This document shows positions 25,286-34,965 of a DNA stretch of 53,727 bases, in pieces. Position 1 is the stretch's first letter, and each line of letters begins with the position of its first letter. A program made the position numbers and the translations under genes. The notes under the pieces were generated by a model. That model was given only the letters and a program-made list of their open reading frames with translations. It had not been told where the DNA came from and did no database searches. Origin of the DNA: Oscillospiraceae bacterium (GTDB taxonomy: Bacteria; Bacillota; Clostridia; Oscillospirales; Oscillospiraceae); the NCBI GenBank assembly GCA_017545165.1, contig JAFWQQ010000025.1, forward strand, positions 1-53,727, in the 5' to 3' direction.

Positions 25286-27361
25286 TCAGGCGGCGTTGGC
25301 GTAGGCTTCGCCTCCCAGCAGGATCTCCCGCATGGTCGCGGCCACCTTTTCCAGACGGCCGGGATCGAAGGGGCTCTCCAGTCCGGCGTTCAGGGCGCTG
25401 TCCAGCATATACTCGGATTCCCTGGGCAGCATCTCCAGGAACTTTTCCAGCCCGGCGCCGGGGGTTTCCTCTTCCAGCTGGAAGATCTGCATGGCGATGT
25501 CGTGAGATACGGGATAGGTGATCACGTAGAAGGGCTGCTCGTAGAAATGGGGGATGTCGATCCAGAGCTTGCTGTACAGATCCTCAAAGCCATCCTCACA
25601 GAAGCCGTAGTCCTGGGCGACCTGCAGGAAGACCTGGTTTGCATACTCCACGGTGAGCTGCTCGGGATCGGTGCTGTACATGATGTGCTCAAACTCGGCG
25701 AAGGCGCCCTGCTGCACGTACATGGAAATGGTATCCAGCATCTGGATCTGGCACAGGTTCGTCAGCTCCTCTTCGGTGAGGACCTCGTCAAGCCGGGTGA
25801 GCATCAGCAGCTCCATGGACTGGGAGAAGCATTCTGCCAGGTCGATGGTCTCCAAGGCCTCGTAGTTGATGAAGCCGTCCAGATAGTGGCCGAACTCGTG
25901 GGAGAAGGTGGTGATGTCGTTCAGATTGCCCTTGGCGTCCATGAACAGGAAGGGAACGTCATAGGCCTCCAGATAGGTCTTGAAGGACATTTCGGACTTC
26001 AGGGGGCTGTACTCCAGATCGCAGAGGTGATACTCGTGCATGAACTCATAGGTATCGGTCACATCGTCGCCCATGCCGCTTACGCCGTAGCGCAGGATCT
26101 CAGCCAGACGCGCGGCGTCGATGGGGCTGTTTTCCACGGAGTAGTAGAGGTCCGTTTCCATCACGTCCTTGTAGAGGGGGACGATGCAGGTCTTGATCCC
26201 TTCCAGATATTCGGCGGCCAGCTCCGGGGTGTAGTCCCGCTCAAAGGTGTGGTCGAAGGCCAGCTCCTCATAGCTGTCGTAGCCCGCGAGGGCGGCCTGC
26301 TCCTGGCGTACCTTGATCAGGTCGAGATATACCTGGGCCAGCTGGGGGTTGTACTGGTCGTAATAGGAGAAGAGAAGGATGAGATACGTGAAGCCCTCGG
26401 CCTCTTCCATGGCGGTGTTGTATTCCACCTCAGAGCCGTCGGACAGGGTGACGATGGGGTTGGCCACCAGATCCCGGTAGTCGGCCACCAGGTTCGCCTC
26501 CTCCTGGAGCAGGGCCACCATCTCGTCGCTGTAGAAGGAGGTGGAGTCGTCCGCATACTCCTCGGCGAAGCCGGGCCAGAAGTACTTCTCTTCCAGCTCC
26601 TGGGCCATGTCGGACATGCCGCAGCGGAAGTACAGCTTCTCGATCTTCTGGCTCACATCGGCGCTGAGCTCGTCCAGATAGGCATACTCGTCGGCGTAGA
26701 AATCGTCGGTCTTGTCCTGGCAGGAGCGGATAAAGGCGATGGAATACATGGTGTCGAAGGCGCAGTATTCGGCGTCGCAGGCGTCCAGCAGAGCCTCAAC
26801 GACCTCGTAGGGCTCGCCGGCGTCCAGGGCTTCGCCCACAGCCTCGATGGCGGCGTCCAGGCCGTCCAGGCTAGGGCGCTCGTAGGGCATTTCCTCAAAG
26901 GGGACCAGCTCCCAGATGCCGTCGCGCTCGGTCAGAGGCGGGATTTCCTCCTCAGGCTCGGTCTCGGGTTCGGGCTCGGTCTCGGGTTCGGGCTCGGTCT
27001 CGGGCTCCGGTTCGGGCTCGGGCTCCGGTTCGGGCTCGGTCTCGGTTTCGGGCTCGGTCTCGGTTTCGCTCTCCGACGTATAGAGGATGATCGGAAGCTC
27101 ATCCGGGTCTGAGGTGTACTCGACCAGGGGGGGCTCTTCGGGATCCTCAGCCACCGGCTCAGGCAGAGCCTGGGTGTCTTCTCCGGCCTCCGCGTTTCTG
27201 GCTTCGGCTGCGGCAACGACCTTTTCCTGGGCGGCCAGGACGGCCTCGCCGAGCATCTGCTGCGTTTGGGCAGTGACACTCTCGACCAGGGAGCAGCCTC
27301 CCAGCATACCCACGCACATCAGCAGGGCGAGGAGAAGGGAAATGGTTCGTTTGATCTTCAT
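25286..27361 (-). CDS. M3-family (oligoendopeptidase F-like) metallopeptidase lipoprotein
   Basis: 691 residues. A lipoprotein signal peptide ends in LGGC with Cys23, so the enzyme is probably tethered outside the cell. An acidic Glu/Thr/Pro linker (about 95-145, repeated ETEPEPE units) extends it from the membrane. The peptidase domain has HEFGHYLD at 488-495, with the third zinc ligand Glu517, 29 residues after the first His as in thimet-type M3 enzymes. HFYEQPFYVITYPVS near 605 is the substrate-binding loop. It likely trims extracellular oligopeptides. ATG 27361 follows GGAGGTC. It is monocistronic with its own terminator. Confidence 0.9.
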   Translation of the reverse strand: MKIKRTISLLLALLMCVGMLGGCSLVESVTAQTQQMLGEAVLAAQEKVVAAAEARNAEAGEDTQALPEPVAEDPEEPPLVEYTSDPDELPIILYTSESETETEPETETEPEPEPEPEPEPETEPEPETEPEPETEPEEEIPPLTERDGIWELVPFEEMPYERPSLDGLDAAIEAVGEALDAGEPYEVVEALLDACDAEYCAFDTMYSIAFIRSCQDKTDDFYADEYAYLDELSADVSQKIEKLYFRCGMSDMAQELEEKYFWPGFAEEYADDSTSFYSDEMVALLQEEANLVADYRDLVANPIVTLSDGSEVEYNTAMEEAEGFTYLILLFSYYDQYNPQLAQVYLDLIKVRQEQAALAGYDSYEELAFDHTFERDYTPELAAEYLEGIKTCIVPLYKDVMETDLYYSVENSPIDAARLAEILRYGVSGMGDDVTDTYEFMHEYHLCDLEYSPLKSEMSFKTYLEAYDVPFLFMDAKGNLNDITTFSHEFGHYLDGFINYEALETIDLAECFSQSMELLMLTRLDEVLTEEELTNLCQIQMLDTISMYVQQGAFAEFEHIMYSTDPEQLTVEYANQVFLQVAQDYGFCEDGFEDLYSKLWIDIPHFYEQPFYVITYPVSHDIAMQIFQLEEETPGAGLEKFLEMLPRESEYMLDSALNAGLESPFDPGRLEKVAATMREILLGGEAYANAA
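26936..27070 (-). repeat. Low-complexity Glu-Thr/Glu-Pro coding repeats
   Basis: Tandem 6-bp GAGACC/GAGCCC-type codon pairs encode ETEPEPE-like units in the M3 peptidase linker. Such arrays can change length by slippage without shifting frame. Confidence 0.75.
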
Positions 27362-27394
27362 GGCATGACCTCCGTTTTTGTGTTTTTCTATATT

Positions 27395-27423
27395 AGTATA
27401 CCATATCGGGTCCGAACTGAAAA
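27395..27423 (-). promoter_or_regulatory. Possible promoter of the M3 peptidase gene
   Basis: On the minus strand, TATACT (27395-27400) with TTTTCA (27418-27423) 17 bp upstream. The -10 is good and the -35 weak. Confidence 0.5.
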
Positions 27424-27427
27424 GGGC

Positions 27428-27456
27428 TTGCCAAGAGAAAAAAGATTTTTTATAAT
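27428..27456 (+). promoter_or_regulatory. Promoter of the CBS-pyrophosphatase gene
   Basis: TTGCCA (27428-27433), 17 bp and TATAAT (27451-27456). This leaves a 5' leader of about 130 nt before the GTG start. Confidence 0.8.
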
Positions 27457-27592
27457 ACTCTTCGAAAAGCAGCTCGGCGGAACGCCGTCCGAGCAACCAT
27501 GGGCTTCTTTTCCGGAAGAAACAGCCCTCTGGGGTCCAGGACGAAGAAGAGAAGCAAATGTTCCGGAGAATGTGAGAAAAGGAGGATCGCCC

Positions 27593-29203
27593 GTGAACGA
27601 GATCTATGTCACCGGACATCGGAATCCGGACACCGACTCCATTGTGGCCTCTCTGGCCTATGCCAACCTGCGCCATGCCCTGGGAGACCGCAACTACAAG
27701 GCCGTGCGCATCGGCTCGGTAAACGATGAGACCCAGAAGCTCCTGGAGCGCTTTGACATGGAGGCCCCGCCTCTCATCAAGAGCATGCGCACCCAGGTGC
27801 GGGATCTGGACTTTGACCATCCCCCCGCTTTCAGCGGCTCGGTGCCCATCGACCTGGCCCTGCGCACCATGCGGGAGGGGGAGCTGACCGCCCTGCCCAT
27901 CGTGGACGAGGAGGGGAAGCTCCTGGGCATGCTCTCCACCGGAGACATCGCCGAATATGACATGAAGTCCATGGTGGAAAACCGCATCAGTGACATTCCG
28001 CTCTTTAACCTGCTGAGCGTGCTGGAGGGCACTCTGGTGAACGAGTACGCCACCTCCGTCAGCACCGTCTCCGGCCAGGTCTTCATTGCCCTGCCCCAGA
28101 ATTTCGAGGACCCGGCCCTCACCAGTCCGGACAGCATTTTGATCTGCGGCAACCAGCCCGAGGTCATCGACCGGGCCATCGAGAGCGGCGTGGGCTGCCT
28201 CATCATCTGCCGCTCGGACATCCGGCCCCAGTGGGCCGAGACCCGGGCCAACACCTGCATCATTTCCACGCCCCTCACCGCCCGGCGGGTGTCCCGCTTC
28301 ATCTTTCAGGCCATTTCCGTGGAGCGGATCTGCACGAAAGAGAGCATCATCGCCTTCCATCTGGACGACTATCTGGACGACGTGCGGGAGACCATGCTGA
28401 AAAGCCGCTACCGGGCCTATCCCATTCTGGATGGGGAAGAGCGGGTGGTGGGCACCCTGGCCCGCTTCCACCTGCTGCGCCCCCGGCGGAAGCAGGTGGT
28501 GCTGGTGGACCACAATGAGGCCGCCCAGTCCGTGCCGGGCCTGGAGCAGGTGGAGATCCTGGAGATCATCGACCACCACCGCCTGGCGGATATCCAGACC
28601 GGCCAGCCCATCCGCATGCGCAATGAGCCCGTGGGCAGCACCAACACAATCCTCACCGCCATGTATCAGGAAAACGGCGTGGTGCCCAGCCCCAAGATGG
28701 CGGGGCTCATGGCCGGGGCCATCCTGTCGGACACGGTCATGTTCAAGTCCCCCACCTGCACCAAGCGGGACGTCACCATGGCCCAGCGGCTGAGCCATAT
28801 CGCCAATGTGGATCTGGAGGAGCTGGGCAAATCCCTCTTCTCCTTCGGCGGGGCGGACAAGAGCGCCGAGGAGCTCTTCCGCGCGGACTACAAAGAATTC
28901 CACATCTCCGGGCAGAACCTGGCCGTCAGCCAGATCACCTGTGCCGACGCACAGCAGCTGCTGGACCGGCGGGAGGAGTTTTTGAACTGCATGCGCGAGC
29001 TGCGGGAGAAGCAGGACTTCGATTTGGTGATGCTGATGATCACAGACGTGCTGCGAGAGGGGACCTGGCTGCTCTACATCGGCAGCGACGAAACCGTTCA
29101 GCAGGCCTTCTCCGCCACGCCCAAAAACAACCAGGTCTTTCTCCCCGGGGTCATGTCCCGGAAGAAGCAGATCATCCCCATGCTCACCGCCCTCTGGGGC
29201 TGA
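27593..29203 (+). CDS. Family II (Mn-dependent) inorganic pyrophosphatase with CBS and DRTGG domains
   Basis: 536 residues. DHH-family pyrophosphatase: GHRNPDTDSIVASLAYA at 8-24, LVDHNEAAQSV near 303, EIIDHHRLADIQTG near 325, and the C-terminal DHHA2 domain ending with PGVMSRKKQIIPML. Inserted are two CBS sequences (about 68-125 and 245-295) around a DRTGG domain, the arrangement in clostridial pyrophosphatases regulated by adenine nucleotides. Length matches that subfamily (about 545). The start is GTG 27593: GGAGG at 27581-27585 fits and no ATG precedes the GHRNPDTDS motif. Divergent from the M3 peptidase gene. Confidence 0.93.
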   Translation: MNEIYVTGHRNPDTDSIVASLAYANLRHALGDRNYKAVRIGSVNDETQKLLERFDMEAPPLIKSMRTQVRDLDFDHPPAFSGSVPIDLALRTMREGELTALPIVDEEGKLLGMLSTGDIAEYDMKSMVENRISDIPLFNLLSVLEGTLVNEYATSVSTVSGQVFIALPQNFEDPALTSPDSILICGNQPEVIDRAIESGVGCLIICRSDIRPQWAETRANTCIISTPLTARRVSRFIFQAISVERICTKESIIAFHLDDYLDDVRETMLKSRYRAYPILDGEERVVGTLARFHLLRPRRKQVVLVDHNEAAQSVPGLEQVEILEIIDHHRLADIQTGQPIRMRNEPVGSTNTILTAMYQENGVVPSPKMAGLMAGAILSDTVMFKSPTCTKRDVTMAQRLSHIANVDLEELGKSLFSFGGADKSAEELFRADYKEFHISGQNLAVSQITCADAQQLLDRREEFLNCMRELREKQDFDLVMLMITDVLREGTWLLYIGSDETVQQAFSATPKNNQVFLPGVMSRKKQIIPMLTALWG

Positions 29204-29207
29204 GAGC

Positions 29208-29240
29208 AATTCGGAATTCGGAGTTCGGAATTCGGAATTG
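29208..29240. repeat. AATTCGG heptanucleotide array
   Basis: Four AATTCGG/AGTTCGG units (29208-29235) directly after the pyrophosphatase stop codon, ending AATTGG. Self-complementary because of the GAATTC cores. Confidence 0.85.
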
Positions 29241-29267
29241 GAAAAGACAGAACGACAGGAAAGAACG

Positions 29268-29298
29268 CGAGGACGCAGCAAAAACCGCTGCGTCCTCG
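29268..29298 (+). terminator. Hairpin downstream of the pyrophosphatase gene
   Basis: A 12-bp perfect stem CGAGGACGCAGC (29268-29279) with GCTGCGTCCTCG (29287-29298), followed by TTCGT. A likely terminator, with a weak U-tract. Confidence 0.6.
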
Positions 29299-29503
29299 TT
29301 CGTGCCCACGTTCGTCTCGCGCCCGCCGTCTCACGCACGTAGGGGTCGACGTCCTCGGCGCCTGCCGTCTCGCGAAAACGCCCCGTCCACGCCGTAGGGG
29401 AGGGGCTTGCCCCTCCCGCGTCCCGCGCCGACGTCCCGTTCTGCGCCGTAGGGGCGTCCCTTGCGGCCGCCCGCCTCAGCCTTCCCCGCGCACGGGGGAG
29501 CTG

Positions 29504-29523
29504 CCCCAGTGCGCACACTGGGG
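29504..29523. repeat. CCCCAGTG hairpin repeat
   Basis: Identical to 18203-18222. Confidence 0.85.
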
Positions 29524-29679
29524 CGGATGAGGTCCCCGCGCCGGCCCCTGCGCGAGGACGCTCCGTTCCGCGCTGAGGCTTCGTTACCCGCCGTAGGGGC
29601 CGACGCCCGGCCCGCGTATTCCTCCCTCTGTCACGGCGCTTGCGTGAGACGCGCGTTGGCTCCCTCATCGAGGGAGCAG

Positions 29680-29699
29680 CCCCAGTGCGCACACTGGGG
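29680..29699. repeat. CCCCAGTG hairpin repeat
   Basis: Identical to 18203-18222; flanked by CTCCCTCATCGAGGGAG and CTGAGGGAG. Confidence 0.85.
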
Positions 29700-29919
29700 C
29701 TGAGGGAGTCTGACCCGCGCACCTCCTTCAAAGAGGGAGGCATAACGCACCGCCGTCCCATCTCCCGCCGTAGGGGCGGCCTTGGTCGCCCGCCGTCCCG
29801 CGCCCGCCGCTGTCTTGTTCCGCGGCGGGCTTTGCACGTCCCGGGGGAAAATGGTCGGACAGCATAGGAAAAGATGTCGGAGCCCCAGGATTTTTGTCAA
29901 GTTTTCGGGCAGTTTTCCC

Positions 29920-29948
29920 TTGAAAGAGCATGCCGATTTTGGTATGAT
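29920..29948 (+). promoter_or_regulatory. Promoter of the V-ATPase operon
   Basis: TTGAAA (29920-29925), 17 bp and TATGAT (29943-29948), about 60 bp upstream of the first operon gene. Confidence 0.82.
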
Positions 29949-30011
29949 GTTATGCGGCAGTTTATATTTGATTCTTTGCTGTTGAGCTTAGTATGAGAAG
30001 GGGGTGTGCCA

Positions 30012-30326
30012 ATGTCATTGGAAGCGATCACGAGCGTGACGACTGCGGAGCAGGAGGCCAAAAACGCCGTCGCCGCCGCCCAGGCCCAGGCCAGGCAGCT
30101 GCTGGCTGACGCCCAGGCGGCCGGGGAAGCCTCGCTGGAGGCGGCCCGCGAAAAGGCGGAGAGCGAGCTGGAGGTCCTGCGCGCCCGGGCCCAGGAGAAG
30201 AGCAAGGCGGATACCGAGGCTCTGAACCGTCGGCTGGAGGAGGAGCGGAATGCTCTTCGCCGGAAAGCGGGCGCCAAGCTGGACGCAGCGGCAGCGCTCA
30301 TTGTGGAAAGGATAGTGAAGGACTGA
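30012..30326 (+). CDS. ntpH: V-type ATP synthase subunit G/H (peripheral stalk)
   Basis: 104 residues, almost entirely alpha-helical and Ala/Glu/Lys/Arg-rich (TTAEQEAKNAVAAAQAQARQ), as in the AhaH/NtpF-type stalk subunit that pairs with subunit E. Position as first gene before subunit I supports the call. ATG 30012 sits 7 bases after a GGGGG tract; an in-frame GTG at 30006 is possible. It ends one base before the subunit I start. Confidence 0.8.
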   Translation: MSLEAITSVTTAEQEAKNAVAAAQAQARQLLADAQAAGEASLEAAREKAESELEVLRARAQEKSKADTEALNRRLEEERNALRRKAGAKLDAAAALIVERIVKD

Positions 30327-30327
30327 C

Positions 30328-32316
30328 ATGGCCATTGTAAAAATGAAACGCCTGCGGCTGATGCTGGTCCGTTCCCAGAAGGAGGAGCTGCTGCGGGAGC
30401 TGACGCGGCTGGGCTGCGTCCAGGTGACGGCGCTGGAGGAGGAGCTGCAGGAGCAGGAATCCCAGGGCCTGGTGCACCGGGAGTCCAGCGAGCTGACGGC
30501 CCTGAAGACCCGCCATGCCGCCCTGGAGCGCTCCCTGGAGCTGCTCAGGCGCTACGCCCCGGAAAAGAAGCCCCTGCTCAGCGCCAAGCCCGAGCTGGAG
30601 AGTGAAGCGCTGCTGGAGACAGACGGGCTGGAGGAGGCTCTGGCCCTGGCCGCCCAACTGGACGCCCGGGAGGATCGCATCCGCAGGATCGGCGCCGAGG
30701 AGAGCCGCCAGCGCAGCCTCATCGAGAGCCTGATGCCCTGGGTGAGCCTGGATCTGCCCCTGGAGACGGAGGGCACCGAGCGCTGCGCCGTTGTCCTGGG
30801 CTCCCTCAGCCTCCGCATCCCCCTGGACCAGGTGGAGAAGAAACTGGCGGAGACCGCCGAGGAGGCGGAGCTCTTCCCCGTGAGCCTGGACGGGAGTCAG
30901 CAGTATCTGCTGCTTCTGGTCTCGAAGGACCAGCTTGCCGCCGCCCAGGAGTGTCTGCGGGGCTTCGGCTTCAGCGCCGCGTCGCTCAGCGGCTGCACCG
31001 GCACCGCCAGAGACGGCGTTTCCGCAGCGGAAACGAGTCTCCTGGCGCTGGGGAAGGAGAAGGCGGCCCTGGTCAAAGAGATCGCCGCGGAGGGGCCCAG
31101 GCGGGAAAAGCTGCAGCTGGCAGCCGACCGCCTCGCCACCCGCATCGCCATGGCCGAGACGGAGGAGAAGCTCTACGGAACCGGCTCCGCCGTGGTGCTG
31201 GAGGGCTGGATCCCCGCCGAGAAGGAAGAGGAGCTTTCAAAGCTTCTGGAGCGCTTTACCTGCGCCTGGGAAACCAGCGAGCCCACAGAGGACGAGTACC
31301 CCCAGGTGCCCGTCAAGCTGAAAAACAACAAATTCAGCAATGCCCTGAACATGGTCACCGACATGTACAGCCTGCCGGCCTACGGTTCGGTGGACGCAAA
31401 CCCCGTCATGGCGCCGTTTTTCATCCTGTTCTACGGCCTGATGATGGCGGACATGGGCTACGGTATCATCATGATCGCCGCGGCCCTGGTGGCCATGAAG
31501 AAGATCAGACCCCGGGGCGGCACCCTGGCTTTCTGCCAGCTGCTGCTGTACGCCGGCGTCAGCACCTTTGTGATGGGCGCCCTCACCGGCAGCCTCTTCG
31601 GGAACGCGCCGGAGGTCATAGCCGGCATGTTCGGATCCCAGTGGAAGGGCCTGCCCGCCCTGTTCAGTCCCGTGAAGGACAGCACCCTGGTGCTCTACGG
31701 CGCCATGGCCCTGGGCGTGATCCATCTGAACGTGGGCATGATCGTCTCCTTCCTGGAGAAGAAGCGCGCCGGCAATCTGATGGACGGCGTCTTTGAGGAA
31801 GGCCCCCTGTGGGTGATCCTGCTGGGCGGCGTGCTGCTGGCTCTGGATATGCTGGGTCTTGTAAAGTCTCAGGCCCTGCACTACGCGGGTCTGGCCATCC
31901 TGATCCTGGGCGGCGTGATGCTGCTCTACGGGGCGGGACGGCATGCCAAGGGCTTCGGCAAGGTGACGGCGGCCTTCGGCGTCATCTACAGCACCCTCAC
32001 CGGCTGGTTCGGCGATATTCTGAGTTATTCGCGTATCATGGCCCTGATGCTGGCCGGCGGCGTGGTGGCCCAGGTGTTCAACACCATCGCGGCCATGCCC
32101 TCCGAAAACGGGGTCACGGTGTTCTCCGGCATCATCTTCCTGCTGATCTTCCTGGTGGGCCACGCCTTGAACTTCGGCCTGAACCTGCTGGGCTGCTTCG
32201 TGCACGACCTGAGACTGCAGTGCCTGGAGTTCTTCGGCAAGTTCTATCAGGACGGCGGCAAGCGCTTTGAGCCCCTGGAGATCCACAGCAAATACGCGGT
32301 GCCCAAGGAGGAGTGA
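30328..32316 (+). CDS. ntpI: V-type ATP synthase subunit I
   Basis: 662 residues. The membrane stator subunit (a-subunit equivalent) that forms the ion half-channels with the K ring. The N-terminal cytoplasmic half (1-330) is coiled-coil (EELLRELTRLGCVQVTALEE). The C-terminal half has seven or eight membrane helices: PAYGSVDANPVMAPFFILFY near 350 and MMADMGYGIIMI near 372. SYSRIMALMLAGGVVAQVFN near 567 has the essential arginine. HALNFGLNLLGCFVHDLRLQ near 612 is the conserved last helix, and the protein ends QDGGKRFEPLEI. A 211-bp repeat-containing gap separates it from subunit K. Confidence 0.95.
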   Translation: MAIVKMKRLRLMLVRSQKEELLRELTRLGCVQVTALEEELQEQESQGLVHRESSELTALKTRHAALERSLELLRRYAPEKKPLLSAKPELESEALLETDGLEEALALAAQLDAREDRIRRIGAEESRQRSLIESLMPWVSLDLPLETEGTERCAVVLGSLSLRIPLDQVEKKLAETAEEAELFPVSLDGSQQYLLLLVSKDQLAAAQECLRGFGFSAASLSGCTGTARDGVSAAETSLLALGKEKAALVKEIAAEGPRREKLQLAADRLATRIAMAETEEKLYGTGSAVVLEGWIPAEKEEELSKLLERFTCAWETSEPTEDEYPQVPVKLKNNKFSNALNMVTDMYSLPAYGSVDANPVMAPFFILFYGLMMADMGYGIIMIAAALVAMKKIRPRGGTLAFCQLLLYAGVSTFVMGALTGSLFGNAPEVIAGMFGSQWKGLPALFSPVKDSTLVLYGAMALGVIHLNVGMIVSFLEKKRAGNLMDGVFEEGPLWVILLGGVLLALDMLGLVKSQALHYAGLAILILGGVMLLYGAGRHAKGFGKVTAAFGVIYSTLTGWFGDILSYSRIMALMLAGGVVAQVFNTIAAMPSENGVTVFSGIIFLLIFLVGHALNFGLNLLGCFVHDLRLQCLEFFGKFYQDGGKRFEPLEIHSKYAVPKEE

Positions 32317-32324
32317 ACAAGACC

Positions 32325-33016
<692 letters not shown>

Positions 33017-33035
33017 GCACAGATAGGAGCAAGGT

Positions 33036-33623
33036 ATGAAAGGCACTGAAAAAATCATCGCGCACATCCGGGCCGACGCCAAGGCGCAGGTCGACGCGAT
33101 CCTTGCTCAGGCCGAGCAGCAGTGCGCGGGCATCCGGGGCGATTACGACAAGAAGGCCGCCGCGCTCTATGCCGAGCGGCTGCGTGCCGGCGTGAAGGAG
33201 ACCCAGGACCAGGTGGACGGCGTGGAGCGCATCGCCCGCATGGAGGGCCGCAAGGCCATGCTGGCTGAGAAGCAGAGCCTGGTGGCGGACAGCTTCCGGA
33301 GAGCGCTGGAGAAGATCGTAAACCTCCCGGAGGACAAGTATCTGCTCTTCCTGGCGAAGCTGGCGGCTCAGGCCTCCGTCTCCGGCGATGAGGAGATCAT
33401 CCTCAACCCCAGGGACCGCCAGCGCCTCGGCGAGAAGCTGGTGAAGGCTGTCAACGCCCTGGTGCCCCAGGGAAAGCTGACGCTCTCCCCGGAGACCCGG
33501 GACATCGCCGGCGGCCTGTTCCTGCGCCGCGGCAGCATTGAAGCCAACTGCAGCGCGGAGCTGCTGGTGGAGCTGAGCCAGAGCGAGCTTTCCGCCAAGG
33601 TCGCTGAGACCCTGTTTCAGTGA
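33036..33623 (+). CDS. ntpE: V-type ATP synthase subunit E (peripheral stalk)
   Basis: 195 residues. The N-terminal long helix is Ala/Gln/Lys-rich (IIAHIRADAKAQVDAILAQA), and the C-terminal globular domain ends GGLFLRRGSIEANCSAELLV. The GG-x-x-x-x-x-G-x-I-x-x-N motif is typical of AtpE/NtpE, which pairs with the H subunit as the peripheral stalk. ATAGGAGCAAG precedes ATG 33036, 20 bp after subunit K. Confidence 0.92.
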   Translation: MKGTEKIIAHIRADAKAQVDAILAQAEQQCAGIRGDYDKKAAALYAERLRAGVKETQDQVDGVERIARMEGRKAMLAEKQSLVADSFRRALEKIVNLPEDKYLLFLAKLAAQASVSGDEEIILNPRDRQRLGEKLVKAVNALVPQGKLTLSPETRDIAGGLFLRRGSIEANCSAELLVELSQSELSAKVAETLFQ

Positions 33624-33646
33624 TCCCCGGATCGGGAGGGAGAACA

Positions 33647-34639
33647 TTGGCTAAGAAAAAAGAAGCGTATCTGAGCTTGTCCGCCATGCTGCGCGCCCGG
33701 GAGCCCAAGCTGCTGAATGCGGAGCGGGCCGGGCGGATGCTGGAGGCGTCCTCCTTCGAGGAGGCTGCCAAGCTCCTGACCGACTGCGGCTATCCGGATC
33801 TTTCCCAAGCCACGGCCGGCCAGATCGAACAGACCCTGACCCAGCGGCGCGTCCAGGCCCTGGACGAACTGGAAAAGCTGTGCCCCGAGCGGGCGATCGT
33901 GGACTTCTTCCGCATCAAGTACGACGCCCACAACGCCAAGGTCCTGCTGAAGGCGGAGGCCATGGGCACGGACGCCTCGTCGCTCTTCAGCGGCGCCGGC
34001 CGCATCGCGCCGGAGAAGCTGCAGGAGGCCTGGCAGGAGGAGCGCCTGAGCGAGCTGCCCAAGCGTTTCGGCGAGGCGCTGCTGGAGGCCAGGAATACCC
34101 TGGCCCGCACCGCCAATCCCCAGCTTTCGGACTTCGTGCTGGACCGCGCCATGTTTGAGGAGATGCTGGACGCCGCCAGAATTGCGGACTGTCCCTTCCT
34201 CACGGGCTACGCCAGACTGCTCATCGACAGCTGCAACCTGAAGAGCCTGGTGCGCACCGCGCGCATGCACAAGGACGCGGACTTCCTGGGGGAGGTGCTG
34301 CTGCCCGGCGGCGGCGTGGATCGGGATCGGCTGCTGGCGGCCGGTGAGGGCGAGGGCTTTGCCGCTCTCTTTGCCCACAGCCCCCTGGAAAAGGCGGCGG
34401 CCCTGGGCGCCGAGGCGCTGGAGGGCGGCAGCATGACCGCCTTCGAGCGCGCCTGTGACGACGGGGTGAACGCCTATCTGCGTGCGGCCAAGCTGGTGAG
34501 CTACGGCCCCGAGACCGTGGCGGCCTATCTTGCCGCTGTGGAAGGCGAGATCACCGCCGTGCGCATGATCCTCACGGGCAGGCTTTCCGGCATCGCGCCG
34601 GAGGCCATCCGGGAAAGGCTGCGTGATCTGTATGCTTAA
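33647..34639 (+). CDS. ntpC: V-type ATP synthase subunit C (ring-to-stalk adaptor)
   Basis: 330 residues, V-type C/d subunit that caps the K ring and receives the central stalk. It is all-helical with IVDFFRIKYDAHNAKVLLKA near residue 84 and RLLIDSCNLKSLVRTARMHK near 193. The start is TTG 33647 (LAKKKEAYLSL), with GGGAGGGAG optimally placed; the upstream GTG at 33620 overlaps the subunit E stop and lacks a ribosome-binding site. A TTG start for a core gene is unusual but recurs in subunit D. The 3' end overlaps subunit F by 8 bp. Confidence 0.9.
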   Translation: MAKKKEAYLSLSAMLRAREPKLLNAERAGRMLEASSFEEAAKLLTDCGYPDLSQATAGQIEQTLTQRRVQALDELEKLCPERAIVDFFRIKYDAHNAKVLLKAEAMGTDASSLFSGAGRIAPEKLQEAWQEERLSELPKRFGEALLEARNTLARTANPQLSDFVLDRAMFEEMLDAARIADCPFLTGYARLLIDSCNLKSLVRTARMHKDADFLGEVLLPGGGVDRDRLLAAGEGEGFAALFAHSPLEKAAALGAEALEGGSMTAFERACDDGVNAYLRAAKLVSYGPETVAAYLAAVEGEITAVRMILTGRLSGIAPEAIRERLRDLYA

Positions 34640-34952
34640 GATTGCAGTGATTGGAGGACGGGAGACCGTCATGGGCTTCAAGGCCCTGGGGCTGGAGACC
34701 TGGCCCGCCGCCTCGGCGGAGGAGGCCGGCCGGATCCTCAGGAGCCTCACCCGAGAGCACGACGACTACGCCATCATTTATATCGAGGAAAACTTCGCGG
34801 CCCAGCTGAGCCACGAGATCGACCGCTTCAAGGACAGTCCCACCCCGGCCATCATCCTGATCCCGGGACGGGAGGGCCCCCTGGGCCTGGGGCAGAACGC
34901 CCTGCGCTCCGCGGTGGAGCGGGCCGTCGGCACCAATATCCTGGGAGACTGA
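34632..34952 (+). CDS. ntpF: V-type ATP synthase subunit F (central stalk)
   Basis: 106 residues. It starts MLKIAVIGGRETVMGFKALG, the Rossmann-like motif of V/A-ATPase F subunits, then YAIIYIEENFAAQL near 48 and PAIILIPGREGPLG near 72. With D it forms the central rotor stalk. The ATG overlaps the subunit C stop; the upstream in-frame GTG 34623 is an alternative start adding three residues. It is followed by a repeat element, not directly by subunit A. Confidence 0.9.
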   Translation: MLKIAVIGGRETVMGFKALGLETWPAASAEEAGRILRSLTREHDDYAIIYIEENFAAQLSHEIDRFKDSPTPAIILIPGREGPLGLGQNALRSAVERAVGTNILGD

Positions 34953-34965
34953 GAAAAGTGAAAAG

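Larger units (their letters stand above)
29330..29860. repeat. Mosaic of GTAGGGG and CCCCAGTG repeat units
   Basis: About 530 bp without a credible gene. Five CCGTAGGGG-type units (near 29338, 29392, 29448, 29594 and 29770) are each followed by a C-rich complement. Two CCCCAGTG hairpins lie at 29504-29523 and 29680-29699, and the flanking TCCCTCATCGAGGGAG is also palindromic. The ORFs crossing it are low-complexity readings of repeats. Confidence 0.75.

Noticed and set aside
27362-29761. Upstream extension of the M3 peptidase frame
   Set aside because: It runs antisense through the pyrophosphatase gene; the lipoprotein signal and ribosome-binding site fix the start at 27361.
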